DNA from: Tubiluchus corallicola
Lineage: Eukaryota > Priapulida > Priapulimorpha > Priapulimorphida > Tubiluchidae
Assembly: GCA_030141605.1 (NCBI GenBank)
Contig: JAQGDQ010000227.1
Span: 340,001 to 360,457, forward strand
Direction: 5' to 3'
DNA: 20,457 nucleotides
In this document: positions 1 to 9,579 of the stretch, in pieces
Numbering within the stretch: the stretch's first letter is position 1
How the letters are laid out: every line of letters begins with the position of its first letter
Notes under the pieces: generated by a model
Database searches by the model: none
What the model was told of the DNA's origin: nothing
Seen by the model: only the letters and a program-made list of their open reading frames with translations
Program-made: the position numbers and the translations under genes

Positions 1-428
1 GCGTGTTGCACGTGTTTGTGAAAGCGAAATTTGAAGTACAGTCAATGCTACTGTTCAACATTTAGTGCGATGTGCAAAAAACTCAGGAAATTTTAAGTTT
101 AAAAATTTATATTTCAAATTTACCACTGTGCTCACACATGAGCTCTCAAATGTGTGCTCTACGTCACAACTGAACATCTCTGAACTGAGATGCACAGCAG
201 CTGCTTTTTGTGCAACGCATTTCTGAATGCAGGCGTTAGTACTCAACTAACTAGCAAAAGGCGAAGTACATCTAACAGCGAAGGACTAGCTACGTGAACG
301 CGAAATTTGGCTTCTATGATAATAATTCTTTCACGTAAGTCGTTCTTTAAAAAATAGTATGTTCTCTTTCAATATTTTATAGATTAGAGCTATAGTTTAA
401 GATTGGGTCCGGGTTTCGTTTAAAGGTC
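1..428 (+). repeat. Module F foldback arm, partial (cut by window start)
   Basis: This is a diverged copy of the arm seen as an inverted pair at 2637-3120 and 3661-4195. Shared landmarks in order are GCGTGTTGCACGTGTTTG at the left edge, an A/T-rich stretch near 60-120, the CTAACTAGC block near 248-255, the TAATAATTCTTTCA block near 321-334 and the inner end ATTGGGTCCGG near 402-412. The outer end, with the CRE-like palindrome, would lie before base 1. The reverse strand has a 63-residue open frame at 55-246, but it only tracks the repeat and shows no known domain. Module G follows directly. Identification as a repeat rests on several copies in this window; its transposon class is unknown. Confidence 0.8.
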
Positions 429-1100
429 GAGAAAAGGGGTACCTAAAGTAGGTTTCAGAAAAATCGTTATAAAAAATTGTACTATTTTACAGCTACGTTA
501 CGCATATATCATACTCACTTTAAAAGGAATTTTTGTTTGTCTTTATTTTAAATCTCCCACAATGCTGTTTTCTAAAGGCGCCATTACATGACGTCACTTA
601 CGCAAATGTAAATCAGGAGAAGAAAAGGCAATGTTAAACGATGTCCCAAAAATCTTTCCATGCAAATCTGTATTATTTAGCATTTCGCGTTCTGCTGGAA
701 AGACTTATATAGCCAGAAATGAAAATTAATGATTATTTAAAACGTTTTCACCAATTGGTGAAATGTTGCTGACTCACCCTGCAGGGTGCACCACTCACTA
801 ACCAAAAACTTATTTTTAATCTTATTGACAAGATACAGTAATTTAAAATTTTACTTAGTTAGTGACGTGTGCGCTAGGAATGCTGTGATTATTTTTTCAT
901 GTTATCTAAGCTTATTACCGTCAAAATGGCTGCGTCTAACGGTCATCGCGGGAGTTTAAATTTACATTTTTATACAGCGTTACTGCTGGTGGGAGCCGTG
1001 TGTGCAAAAAGGCAGCATGTAAGTGGTATAAAATTTCTAGACGAATTTTTTAAGCTCTGTGTAAGTGGAGGGTTTTCTTGTGCTTTAAGTTTTCTGATCA
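421..1100 (+). repeat. Module G dispersed repeat, copy 1
   Basis: Long collinear similarity joins this stretch to 15775-16350 on the same strand and to 9580-10135 on the other strand. Shared blocks include GAGAAAAGGGGTAC near the start, a GCTGGAAAGACTTA block near 693, TATTTTTAATCTTATTGACA near 811, GCGGGAGTTTAAATTTACA near 949 and TTTTCTTGTGCTTTAA at the end near 1073. By eye the copies agree at roughly three quarters of positions in the alignable blocks. This copy keeps about 110 bp (near 560-665, including TGACGTCA at 589-596) that the 15775 copy lacks. A 68-codon open frame at 899-1105 lies inside, but its frame is not kept in the other copies, so it is not called as a gene. Confidence 0.85.
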
Positions 1101-2280
1101 TCTGAAGCTTTTTCTGGTGTGGATGCTATCCTTCCACCTCTATGCCTCACAACAATAACAAGGACTGGACAAAGGCACATTCTATTCTAGAACAAGAACA
1201 ATATTGTATCGAACCCTGAGCAATAAATTACGTGCATACTTGCTGAATATTTTACGCTAATCGTTTCGGTTGCTAACTCTTGATTATGTGATGTCGTCAG
1301 GTGGAGGGTGTGTCATTGATTTCCTGGAATTAAACATCATGGACACACAGCAGGTTGTCGTTACCATACGACACTTTCTCTAATTCTAGAGGAAAAAAAA
1401 CTACATCGATAACGTTACAGCAATTGCGTGCCTGAGTTTACGAACCCAGCAATTAATGCATGCCATAACATAGAAATGATTATGATGATTTACACGATGC
1501 TGCATAACAGGATAAAGTGAAACCCGCCGTCGCTAAAAACATCCTATAGACGGCCCATGAGAGATCTAGTCTTGCCATTACCACCTCTCCCGGGGAGAAC
1601 TCTATTTATTATTGCCATGTTGATATGTAAACACTACGCAAAGGACTCGACGACGAACAATAATTAAGTCCAACAAAACTGTCCGACAGTCGTCATAAAA
1701 ACCGGATCCACTAGAATCCGGACAAGCCAGTTAGACAAGAATAAACAAGAATTATTTCTAATCATAAATGCGCTCATATTATTAAAAGAATCTAAAAGGT
1801 TTTTCTCCCAACCAACATCACTCAAATTAATGGCTGAGATCTTAAATTTTTACTTTAGACACGGGTAGTTGTTTTCTGTGAAATACCCAGTTCTGGATCA
1901 GTCTTTGATTACTGCTTGAATTAACGCAACATAAAACGTAGCGTTGGATGTATTACTGAATAATTAAGTAACCCCTAGACAAACAGCAACAATAAACTTG
2001 TGGTACAATTGACATTAGTACAAGTTAATTTATAAAATGCATCACGCACGAAAAACAGCTGATTGCACAATAGTAATTGTTATTTATGTGCGGTGTACAA
2101 TGTACATGAAAGTACACTTATCGTTTGAATTTTCAAATAGTATTGATTTTTATTCGTTACAGTCTTGCGCCATTCACAGTCCATTTCAAGAACTAATACA
2201 TACAAGAAAAACAGGACATTGTTCATATCTTACCCAATTTTGAAGCACGTTAAAAGTATACATTTTGAGAATTATTAGTT
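1101..2280. other. AT-rich non-coding DNA, no feature seen
   Basis: No long open frame with recognisable protein character, no RNA gene, and no copy of modules F, G or T was found here. The only open frame above 60 codons (2037-2243, plus strand) has no domain, no similarity to its surroundings and ordinary AT-rich composition. The stretch is probably unique sequence or very old decayed repeat. Confidence 0.5.
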
Positions 2281-2636
2281 ATATAATTGGTTAAAAACTT
2301 AATTATCGACAGTGGATCCCTACTAGTGATGACGTCACAACTGAACATAATTTTCAGCAGCACAAACATTCCACGAGCGTGTTGCACGTGTTTGCAAAAG
2401 CGAAAAATGAAGACAATGCTACTGTACGCTATTCAGTGTGATATACAAAAACTCGGCAAATCTTAAAATAAAAATTGAAATTTTAAATTTACCGCTGTGC
2501 TGACGGATGAGTTGCCGAATGTGTGTATTACGTCACAATCGACAACTTTGAACTGAGAGGTACAACACCCGATTTTTGTGCAGCGCGTTTCCGAAATGCA
2601 GGCGTTAGTGTCCGTCTAACTAGCGAAATAATGGAC
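2281..2636 (+). repeat. Module F arm, solo partial copy
   Basis: The stretch begins with a terminal block resembling TTAAAAACTTAATTA, followed by TGACGTCA at 2330-2337, CCACGAGCGTGTTGCACGTG near 2371-2390 and the CTAACTAGCGAA block near 2617. It breaks off about 110-140 bp short of the inner end seen in other copies. It lies immediately before, and in the same orientation as, the left arm of the complete foldback at 2637-4195. The pair therefore looks like either a tandem duplication of the outer arm or one F copy inserted beside another. Confidence 0.8.
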
Positions 2637-3376
2637 TAAAATTTAACTAAAGGCGTGCGAGCACAACTATTGATGACATCGCAAACTAACATAATTTTCA
2701 ACAGCTAAAATATTCCACGAGCGTGTTGAACGTGTTTGTGAAAGCGAAAATTGAAATACAGCACTACTGTAAGATATTCTGTGTCTTGTACTAAAACTAG
2801 GCAAGTTTAAAGGTGAAAATTCAAATTTTAAATTTGCTGCTATGCTCGTGCATGAGCTGTCGAAAGTGTGTAGCTCGCCACAAGCGGTACAGCACCTGTT
2901 TTTTGCGCAATGCGCTTCCGAAATGCCGGCGCTAGTGCCCGTCTAACTAGCGAATGGCGAAATGCATGTAACAGCGAAGAACTAGTGGCGCAAACGCGTG
3001 TGGTAATAATTCTTTCAAATAAGTCACTTTTGAAAAAAAATAGTATCTTTCCTTTCAATATTTTAAAGAGTAGATTGTTTTGACCTACAGTTAAACATTG
3101 GGTCCGGCTTTGCTTTAAACATTACAGGCTGTGCAAGACTTTACAAGGTTTCCACGTCAATTTTTGAACGCATGATAGGTTCTCTATTATCTGGGCAATA
3201 GTTTGATGTAAGAAATGGTTCTGTAGCGTAATATCATTGCTTGTTGTACCTTTGTAGCAAAAATGTCATGGAGCAGCATTTGCTTTGTGGTACGCTCTGT
3301 CACTAATTAATATCAGGTAAAAGATTCACTGTATCAGGTCCAGGTAAAACGTGGTAATATCAGCTAATATAATAAT

Positions 3377-3466
<90 letters not shown>

Positions 3467-4195
3467 GTAATAATGATAATAATAATAATAATAAAACCCA
3501 ATAATGACACACACAATAAAAACTATTGCATACAAAAACTATAACTGCTAGATTCTACTTGCAGAGCGCTATTCATAAAAAAACCACTACAGTACACTCC
3601 ATGTCAAGCCAGTCAAGCCATGCCATGCCACAACACACAGCATTGAAACATTAAAAGTAAGTTAAAGCAAAGCCGGACCCAATCTTAAACTTGAAACTCA
3701 AGACAATCTGCTTTTTAAAATATTGAAAGAAAACATACGTTCTTTTTTTCAAAAATGCTTACGTAAAAGAATTATTACCACACAAACACAATTTCGCGTT
3801 CGCGCCACTGGTTCTTCACTGTTACATGCATTTCGTCATTCGCTAGTTAGACGGGCACTAGCGCCTGCATTTCGGAAACGCATTGCGCAAAAAGCAGGTG
3901 ATGTATCTTTCAGTTCAGATGCGTTAGTTTGTGATGAACTGCAGACGTTCGACAGCTCATGCGTAAGTACAGCGGTAAATTTAAAATTTGAATTTTTATC
4001 TTAAAACTTGCTTAGTTTTAGTACAACACACTGAATATCTTACAGTAGCATCGTACTTTAATTTTCGCTTTTGTAAACACGCGCAGCACGCTCGTGCAAT
4101 ATTTTTGCTGTTGAAAATTATGTTAGTTTGTGATGTCATCAATAAGTGGGCTCGCCCGCCGTTAATTACGTTTTTAATCTATTATTTAATTATAA
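2637..4195. mobile_element. Module F foldback element with inverted arms
   Basis: The left arm (2637-3120) reads forward and the right arm (3661-4195) reads as its reverse complement. Both have the same order of landmarks: a GC-containing terminal block, TGATGACATC, CACGAGCGTG, the CTAACTAGCGAATG block, TAATAATTCTTT and GGTCCGGCTTTGCTTTAA at the inner boundary. The arms enclose a 540-bp loop (3121-3660) with unrelated sequence and a TAA microsatellite. No transposase frame is present, so this is a non-autonomous foldback or MITE-like element. Open frames on opposite strands of the two arms (2840-3058 minus, 3723-4004 plus) are mirror images of one another and share a basic stretch, but have no known domain. 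I found no clear target-site duplication in the AT-rich flanks. Confidence 0.8.
3368..3494. repeat. (TAA)n microsatellite
   Basis: A run of TAA/AAT units with a few interruptions near 3464-3476. It lies in the loop of the F foldback. The poly-tyrosine reverse-strand reading is a by-product of the repeat and not a gene. Confidence 0.97.
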
Positions 4196-4629
4196 GAAAC
4201 GCCTTTGCGGTATTATTGGTGCTAAAATCTATACTTTTTACCGTACTTGAAAATGGGGTAGTATATGAGAAATCATCCTGTCTTCCTTTAAGGATCAAAA
4301 CCATTTTTGTATAGTTTTGTAATTTCACGTTTACAAGCTACTGGAACGCAGCATGATGTCGTAGAACGTTCTAGTAATTAACATCAGTAAACTGTTTATA
4401 ATAAATGCATTGTGAAGCAAACAAAATCAATTCTTCCCTTTACGTTTAATTAGCCCAAAGGTACAGCTCTGAATCCAGGATTAATCCTAGTCGGATCAAG
4501 TAATTAACTCGTCGTGTGTGACAAATACTTGAACTATCTGTATATATACACTACGAAAATTAAAGTAGTTTCATGACAATATGTTTTTTTTCAATTTCTA
4601 AGTTATATGCAAAATTTTAGATAGTTATG
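4196..4629. other. AT-rich non-coding DNA, no feature seen
   Basis: This lies between the outer end of the F foldback and the LINE relic. The first part is the tail of an open frame that runs out of the F arm to 4314 and has no recognisable domain. Nothing else could be supported. Confidence 0.5.
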
Positions 4630-5290
4630 TACAATATTGCAAATGATATTGCATGGATAGCAAGAAATCAAAGATGAAATAGAAGATATAAAAAATCAAA
4701 ATAGAAACAAAACTAAAAGAAATGGATCTCAAACTAAATAAAGATAACAGAAGAGTATCACGTAAAAAGGAATGGTGATGCTGCATGGAGGAAATGTAAA
4801 TACTTAGGCAGTCTCCTAGCAACAGATGAAGATATGTCAAGAAGAAAAATCTTGGCACTAGCTGCAGATTCCAAATTAAGAAAGATTTTTGAAAGTAAGA
4901 GGATCAGTCTAAAAACAAAATTAAGAATCTTTGCTGCACTTGTGGAAACTATGTTTCTCTATAACTCAGAATTATGGATAATCAAAGCACAACACGATCA
5001 GAAATTGATGCATTTCAAAGAAGAAGCTACAGGAACATTCTAGGAATAAAATGGCCAAACAGAATATCAAACCAGGATCTGTACAATAAAGTCAAGGCAG
5101 AAGAATGGACAATTAAAATCAAAAGGAGAAGATTAAGATGGATAGGTGCAGAAAGAAAAGAAACCGCAAGGAGGACAGTTGCTGATCTTCATCAATTTCA
5201 CCCAAAAAGATCTTATCAACACACCATTAGAAATGAAAAATACAGAGACATGACAAGTTGCGGGTGGCAAGGCAACCTGGTCTAAAATGA
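4630..5290 (+). pseudogene. 5'-truncated, frameshifted non-LTR retrotransposon reverse transcriptase, C-terminal part
   Basis: Three reading frames must be joined to follow the protein. Near 4636-4668 a frame reads IANDIAWIARN, matching the place of the FADD catalytic motif of reverse transcriptases but with the aspartate pair broken. Near 4800-4830 the text KCKYLGSLLATDED leads into the open frame from 4834, with the thumb-region phrase KLRIFAALVE and FLYNSELW. After a frameshift near 4990-5000 the other frame continues with DAFQRR, ILGIKWPNRISNQDLY and IKRRRLRWIG, and ends at 5285. These phrases are typical of the region after the polymerase core in endonuclease/reverse transcriptase LINEs of many invertebrates. 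In-frame stops upstream (for example near 4675 and 4736) and the lost catalytic motif show that it is dead. The clade is not resolved. Confidence 0.9.
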
Positions 5291-5326
5291 CAACAAGGGC
5301 CATGTCCGAGGACGTGTGACTCCAGA

Positions 5327-5386
5327 GATGATGATGATGACGACGACGACGACGACGACGATGATGATGATGATGATGATGATGAT
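5327..5386 (+). repeat. (GAT)n/(GAC)n array at LINE 3' end
   Basis: GATGATGAT passes into GACGAC and back to GATGAT. It sits about 40 bp beyond the last LINE codon. A trinucleotide array at this place is common in this type of LINE and probably marks the 3' terminus of the inserted copy; the matching protein tails in such elements are often poly-aspartate. Here the frame of the protein is closed before the array. Confidence 0.85.
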
Positions 5387-5594
5387 ATATTCCCTAAGTT
5401 AGTAATACCAATGATCAGTGACTACCGAGGCTGAAAAATGGACAGAGAATCAGAAATTTCACTGTAGGCTTGAACTTTGGTATCAAAATGCTAACTTACC
5501 TACTAAAAATCTGGGTGTTTCTTCTTTTTCTGACCGATGTTGCGATCGCTTGTACGCATTGAATTGCATTTCTAACCATTAATTATCTAACTCT

Positions 5595-5890
5595 TTAAGG
5601 AAAACTGGGCCCAATCTTAAACTGTAGCTTAAAACATTATAAAATTTTGAAAGGGAAAATGTTATTTTTTATAAATGACTTACATGAATGAACTATTACC
5701 ACAGAAACTGAATTTCCCGTTCGCTAGTTTGATAGGCACTAGTACCTGGATCTCGGAAATATGTTGTGAAAGAAACAGGTTCAATGTCTTTTAGTTCAGA
5801 AGTGTTCAGTTGTGACGTAGTGCATCACAGTGGTTATTTTTAACTTAAAATTTGCCGAGTTTTTGTGCATCATGCTGAATTCTGAACAGT
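5595..5890 (-). repeat. Module F arm, degenerate copy, reverse orientation
   Basis: Reading forward, this follows the same order as the right arm at 3670-4010: GGGCCCAATCTTAAACT, TTTTGAAAGGGAAAA, a GAACTATTACCACA block, TTCGCTAGTTTGATAGGCAC, CTCGGAAAT, TCAGTTGTGACGTAG and finally AAAATTTGCCGAGTTTTTGT. It is more diverged than the other F copies and its outer end is not recognisable. Two short direct copies of TCGAGTTTACA follow at 5898-5935. Confidence 0.65.
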
Positions 5891-6690
5891 AACACTCGAG
5901 TTTACAAATTCTGTACAAATCGAACATTCGAGTTTACATGAAGTCCAGCATCTGTGCTTGTTACCAACCCTCGAACAACATTTATTGCATTCTAATGTAC
6001 AATTAAAAATATTGAAATCACCACACAAAATATGCGCATGGAATGCTTTGCGTAAAATTGTAAAAGAAGTTTAAATATTTTTTATCTCCCGCCAAACGAA
6101 CGTTGATACCGGCATATTTCAAAAAAATGACGTAAGCTGGTGTATGCTGGGCAGCGTGAATGCTGTGAAGGCAAGCTGTGCGAAGGTACGCGTTGCAAAA
6201 TTTCTACAGTTTGCTGAGAAGTTCCGTTATTCTAATGTTGTATTTAACTGTGTTTATCTAGAAATTAGTATTTCGATTAATTACGAACAGATTTAAAGTG
6301 GTTACATTGCTTTTGTCTACAGGATTCCACGTTAAAATGTAAGTAATTAGCATTAATTGTGTAAATAATTAATTTACAGACTTTTGTTGACTTTTAGATA
6401 CGCATGTAAACTTGTTAGCACGTAGTAGGTGCCGGGCTGGTTACTTAGTTTGTAGAATTCCCTCTCTAAGTTAAAAAGATTCTGAAGCATCTGGCGGGAG
6501 TTTATATTGCACGGAAACCGGATGACGCCATTTTTCGTTTAAAATGAGCGCCCAAGCGTAAAGTAATCATGACTTTGAATTGATTTTACTAATTACACGA
6601 GATGCTTATCACAAATTTATTGCTGAAACTCTCTAACATTTTCCCAAAATATTAAAATAAGCTTAACTTCCCGAGAGACTTGGCTTTTAT
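5891..6690. other. Non-coding stretch with two E2F-like motifs
   Basis: No open frame or known repeat was found. The only non-random feature is a pair of sites in opposite orientation: TCCCGCCAAA at 6087-6096, which is a perfect match to the E2F consensus on the reverse strand, and TGGCGGGAG at 6492-6500. The DNA between them has somewhat more CpG than its surroundings. No TATA box, start codon or exon can be tied to them, so any promoter role is speculative. Confidence 0.3.
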
Positions 6691-6695
6691 ATATA

Positions 6696-7004
6696 TAATT
6701 CTTCATTGTAAAAATCATACACTAGTACAGAGAAAACGAATTACATCCTACATAAAATCAGTGTATAATCAGTCAGTGATTGACAGACTGATGTGTGCAA
6801 TTGTGAGTTAATGTAAGTTAAAAATCATAAGAATAAAAACATTAAAATACTACATTACATATCTACAAATTTGTATACATGATGACATGATGGCGACTTA
6901 TGAAATTTGGTGGTGAATTTTAATACGTTTTGCTACTTTTTTGGTACAATTTTCGTAAAAATAAGAAATACATATTGCCTAAATAATTTTTATTGCGATG
7001 GAAA

Positions 7005-7007
<3 letters not shown>
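6696..7007 (+). repeat. A-B repeat unit, first copy (short form)
   Basis: Segment A (6696-6903) matches 7051-7268 and segment B (roughly 6903-7007) matches 7882-7990, both on the same strand. In this copy A runs straight into B. Segment A carries a small perfect hairpin, ATCAGTC at 6768-6774 with GACTGAT at 6786-6792, kept in the second copy. The offset between A copies is 355 bp. No coding potential was seen. Confidence 0.85.

Positions 7008-7050
<43 letters not shown>
7008..7050. repeat. (TA)n microsatellite
   Basis: About twenty TA units lie exactly between the two A-B copies. A shorter TATATATA tract precedes the first copy at 6688-6697, so the array may have grown from a TA-rich junction created by the duplication. 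Confidence 0.95.
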
Positions 7051-7052
<2 letters not shown>

Positions 7053-7990
7053 ATTCTTCATTGTAAAAATCATACTCTAGTACAGAGAAAACGAATTACA
7101 TCATATATAAAATCAGTGTATAATCAGTCAGTGATTGACAGACTGATGTGTGTAATTGTGAGTTAATGTAAGTTAAAAATAAAGAATAAGAATAAAGAAG
7201 TAAGAATAAAAACATTAAAATACTACATTACATAACTACAAATTTGTATACATGATGACGTGATGGTGTCGCCTATTGTACCGAGTACGCAATTGCGGTA
7301 TTATGTGATCCATTTAATTGTCAGTCTACTACACTAAAGTACTGAATTAGTCTATGCTGCCATCTACACTCTAATTGTACAAAGTTTGTCAGAGAGTGAT
7401 TTTTCGTTTCTAAATATTGTTTCCTTTTGCTTTCAGAAATAGTCATTAATCAGAGTAATTAGGTTGTTAATTTCATGCTTTAATTCTGGTTTGAACTCTC
7501 TTATTCAAATTTAAATAGAGAAAAATTACAAAACAGCTTTCTGTAAACCAATAATCTTTATTCTGCTATCAAAGAAGCCAAGTAGACTTTGATTTTGGTT
7601 TAACTAGTAGTCTGTAGAGTATAGGTGATCTTTCCTTTATGGTCTGTATGCATGAATGTAATGTACCTTCCAATAGGAACTTGTATGTCTGGTCATGTGA
7701 TTAGAGCTTTATTCTCTCAGGCATGCAAGTTTCAGTTGATCTAGAGACAGCATTGAGAAAGGATGAAAATTTTCTACTGTAAAATATCATATGGCTAACT
7801 TTATGACTGTTTGTTCAATTTATGGTCTGTGAACATTGTATACGTTTTACAATAAAATGATTGCATATTTCTACAGATGGTGACTTATGAAATATGATGA
7901 ATTTTAATACGTTTTGCTACTTTTTTGGTACAATTTTCGTAAAAATAAGAAATAGTTATTGCCAAAAAAATTATTATTGCGATGGAAACT
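7051..7990 (+). repeat. A-B repeat unit, second copy (long form, A-C-B)
   Basis: This copy has the same A and B segments as the first but they are separated by segment C. The A part differs from the first copy mostly by point changes plus a small AAGAATAAAG expansion near 7183-7205. An open frame of 78 codons begins in B at 7894 and runs past its end to 8130; it has no recognised domain, and the frame is not kept in the first B copy. Confidence 0.85.
7269..7882. mobile_element. 614-bp segment C flanked by a 7-bp direct repeat
   Basis: Segment C is absent from the first A-B copy. It is bounded by GATGGTG at 7262-7268 and 7876-7882; the empty copy has one GATGGCG at the junction (about 6890-6896). 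This is the pattern left by an insertion with a 7-bp target duplication, or by deletion between short repeats in the other copy. C has no matched terminal inverted repeats that I can see. It has an AATAAA about 20 bp before its right edge, so a retroposed transcript end is possible. It carries no open frame of note. Confidence 0.5.
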
Positions 7991-8224
7991 TGAGTGTCAC
8001 GAGGAATCGGCTAATTGCTGATACAGTCGTAATTAACGTGATGTTTGTAATTAACGTGATGTTTGTAATGTTTGTTAACATGAGTGACACTTGCGCCTGC
8101 TTTGATAAGCAATGTCAAAATTGGCTGTAATTTGCCCACACAATCAGACCACGGCTCATTAGCGCACAATAAGTGGCCATTGTGAGCTTATATAATGAAA
8201 CGTAATAATTAGCTACAACATCGA

Positions 8225-8576
8225 TGAATTTCCAATACAGCGATCAACACATGGCTACGCGCACACCAACTTTTATTACTGCACACCTCCGTGACGTCAC
8301 CGGTTCAATTGTTTCTAGTCACTCTTCATCGTATCGTGCGCGTGTTTATGTGCGTGCGCTGCGGGTAGCAGTGAGACGATCTGTCATAACACGCCAGCGT
8401 TGTCATAGCTGGGGTTTCTTTATAGTGGCCCCACTACGCACCGATACTGTCATTCATTTGGAGGGAGAGTAATGATAAAAAAGTGACTAATTTGGCGACA
8501 ATTTTTTCAATTTCATTCAAAAAAGGAAGGTACTCGAAGAAAGGTGTGAACGCTTTATTGTGTGAATCAGGTAAGT
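8225..8576 (+). promoter_or_regulatory. Candidate CpG-rich promoter and non-coding first exon with splice donor
   Basis: CpG density from about 8225 to 8450 is clearly above the surrounding DNA, with runs such as GTGCGCGTG and GTGCGTGCGC. A perfect CRE, TGACGTCA, lies at 8292-8299 and a weak TATA-like TTTATAGTGG at 8420-8429. Downstream, ATCAGGTAAGTGAA places an ideal 5' splice junction between 8570 and 8571. This combination would fit a gene start on the plus strand with its coding exons beyond the window or lost. An 82-codon frame at 8224-8472 overlaps but shows no domain. No acceptor or downstream exon was identified, so the call is tentative. Confidence 0.3.
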
Positions 8577-9579
8577 GAACTTTATGATGTAATTTTGATG
8601 TAAAAAACAAAATCGTTGATTCAACACAAAGTACTAAGATTTTTTTATTAGTTTTTAGTTTAGTATTATCACATTCAGTACAATATAATGACGTTAAGCA
8701 CACAGTGACATCAAAATTATTACGTCATACTGTATTAAATTGTTATGTTTCATACACTATCGTTATCATAAAAGAATAATTTTACTGCAGTGGGCTAGAG
8801 AAGCAAAGGCTTGTATAAGCCCACTGTCATGCGAACCCGATAAAAAAAGAATGGATGAGTGAACAAAAGAAAAGAACTGAGAGAAAGGTTAGATCACACA
8901 GGAAGGATAGAAGGATGTGTTAGTGGAAATGGTAGGAAGAGAGCTGCTCAGCGTGAAAGTGTTAAGTTTAAAAAAATAAAACTTCGTTTTTAAGGAAAAC
9001 GACAGTTTTTTACTATTAACTTTTTTTATACATATTTAGAATTCAAAGGCAGAACAGGTTTGGCTAGATAGCAAACAAGTATGATCTTTGATTAATAAAA
9101 TTTTGCGACTGAATTTTTCGTTGAAATGAAATATTGATGAGCATTAGAATATGTTTCTTCATTGTTGTATTTTTCATGCAATGAAGCCAATTCATGATAA
9201 TTTCACTGCCTTTGCAATTCAGTTCCGTTATGTTAAATTGATGGTTTAGCATACAAAATTTAGTTAACTGTCCCTCACACGGGATTCCGGAATTTCAGGG
9301 ATTAAGTTTCCGGGATTTCAATATGCAGTGCGACAATTAACGGGAGCAGACGTGGCTTTCCTGTTCAAATAAAGTTTCCATTGACAGAAGCCCAAGTTAA
9401 GCTGTTTATATCAGTAACGCGTGACTTCTTAACTCTTCAAATAAACGAAGTGTCCAAATTAATTAGCTAATAAAGCGCCTGCATTCATTATATACCTGAC
9501 GCGTTGCGTTTGCCTCTTTATGATGCTGTATATTGAAAGAGAATGACCAATTTTCCATACACAAGCTAAGTCGCAAAGT
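8577..9579. other. AT-rich non-coding DNA with one small hairpin
   Basis: The only structure noted is a perfect 9-bp inverted repeat, CAGTGGGCT at 8788-8796 and AGCCCACTG at 8818-8826, with a 21-nt loop. It is not followed by a T tract and no RNA family is recognised. No open frame with protein character was found; the two frames above 60 codons in this span are on the minus strand and lack any domain. Confidence 0.5.

Noticed and set aside
899-1105. 68-codon plus-strand open frame with a hydrophobic segment
   Set aside because: It lies inside module G. The matching DNA at 16160-16350 and 9600-9780 does not keep the frame, so it is a chance reading of a repeat.
3326-3535. Poly-tyrosine open frame on the minus strand
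   Set aside because: A translation of the TAA microsatellite in the F foldback loop.
5393-5502. Short imperfect inverted repeat (TAAGTTAG and CTAACTTA with TAATACCA/TGGTATCA neighbours)
   Set aside because: Only about 16 paired bases over 110 bp of AT-rich DNA; no supporting copies or target duplication.
8788-8826. 9-bp perfect hairpin considered as a histone stem-loop or terminator
   Set aside because: The stem and loop sequence do not fit the histone 3' element, there is no gene before it, and bacterial-type terminators are not expected in this genome.
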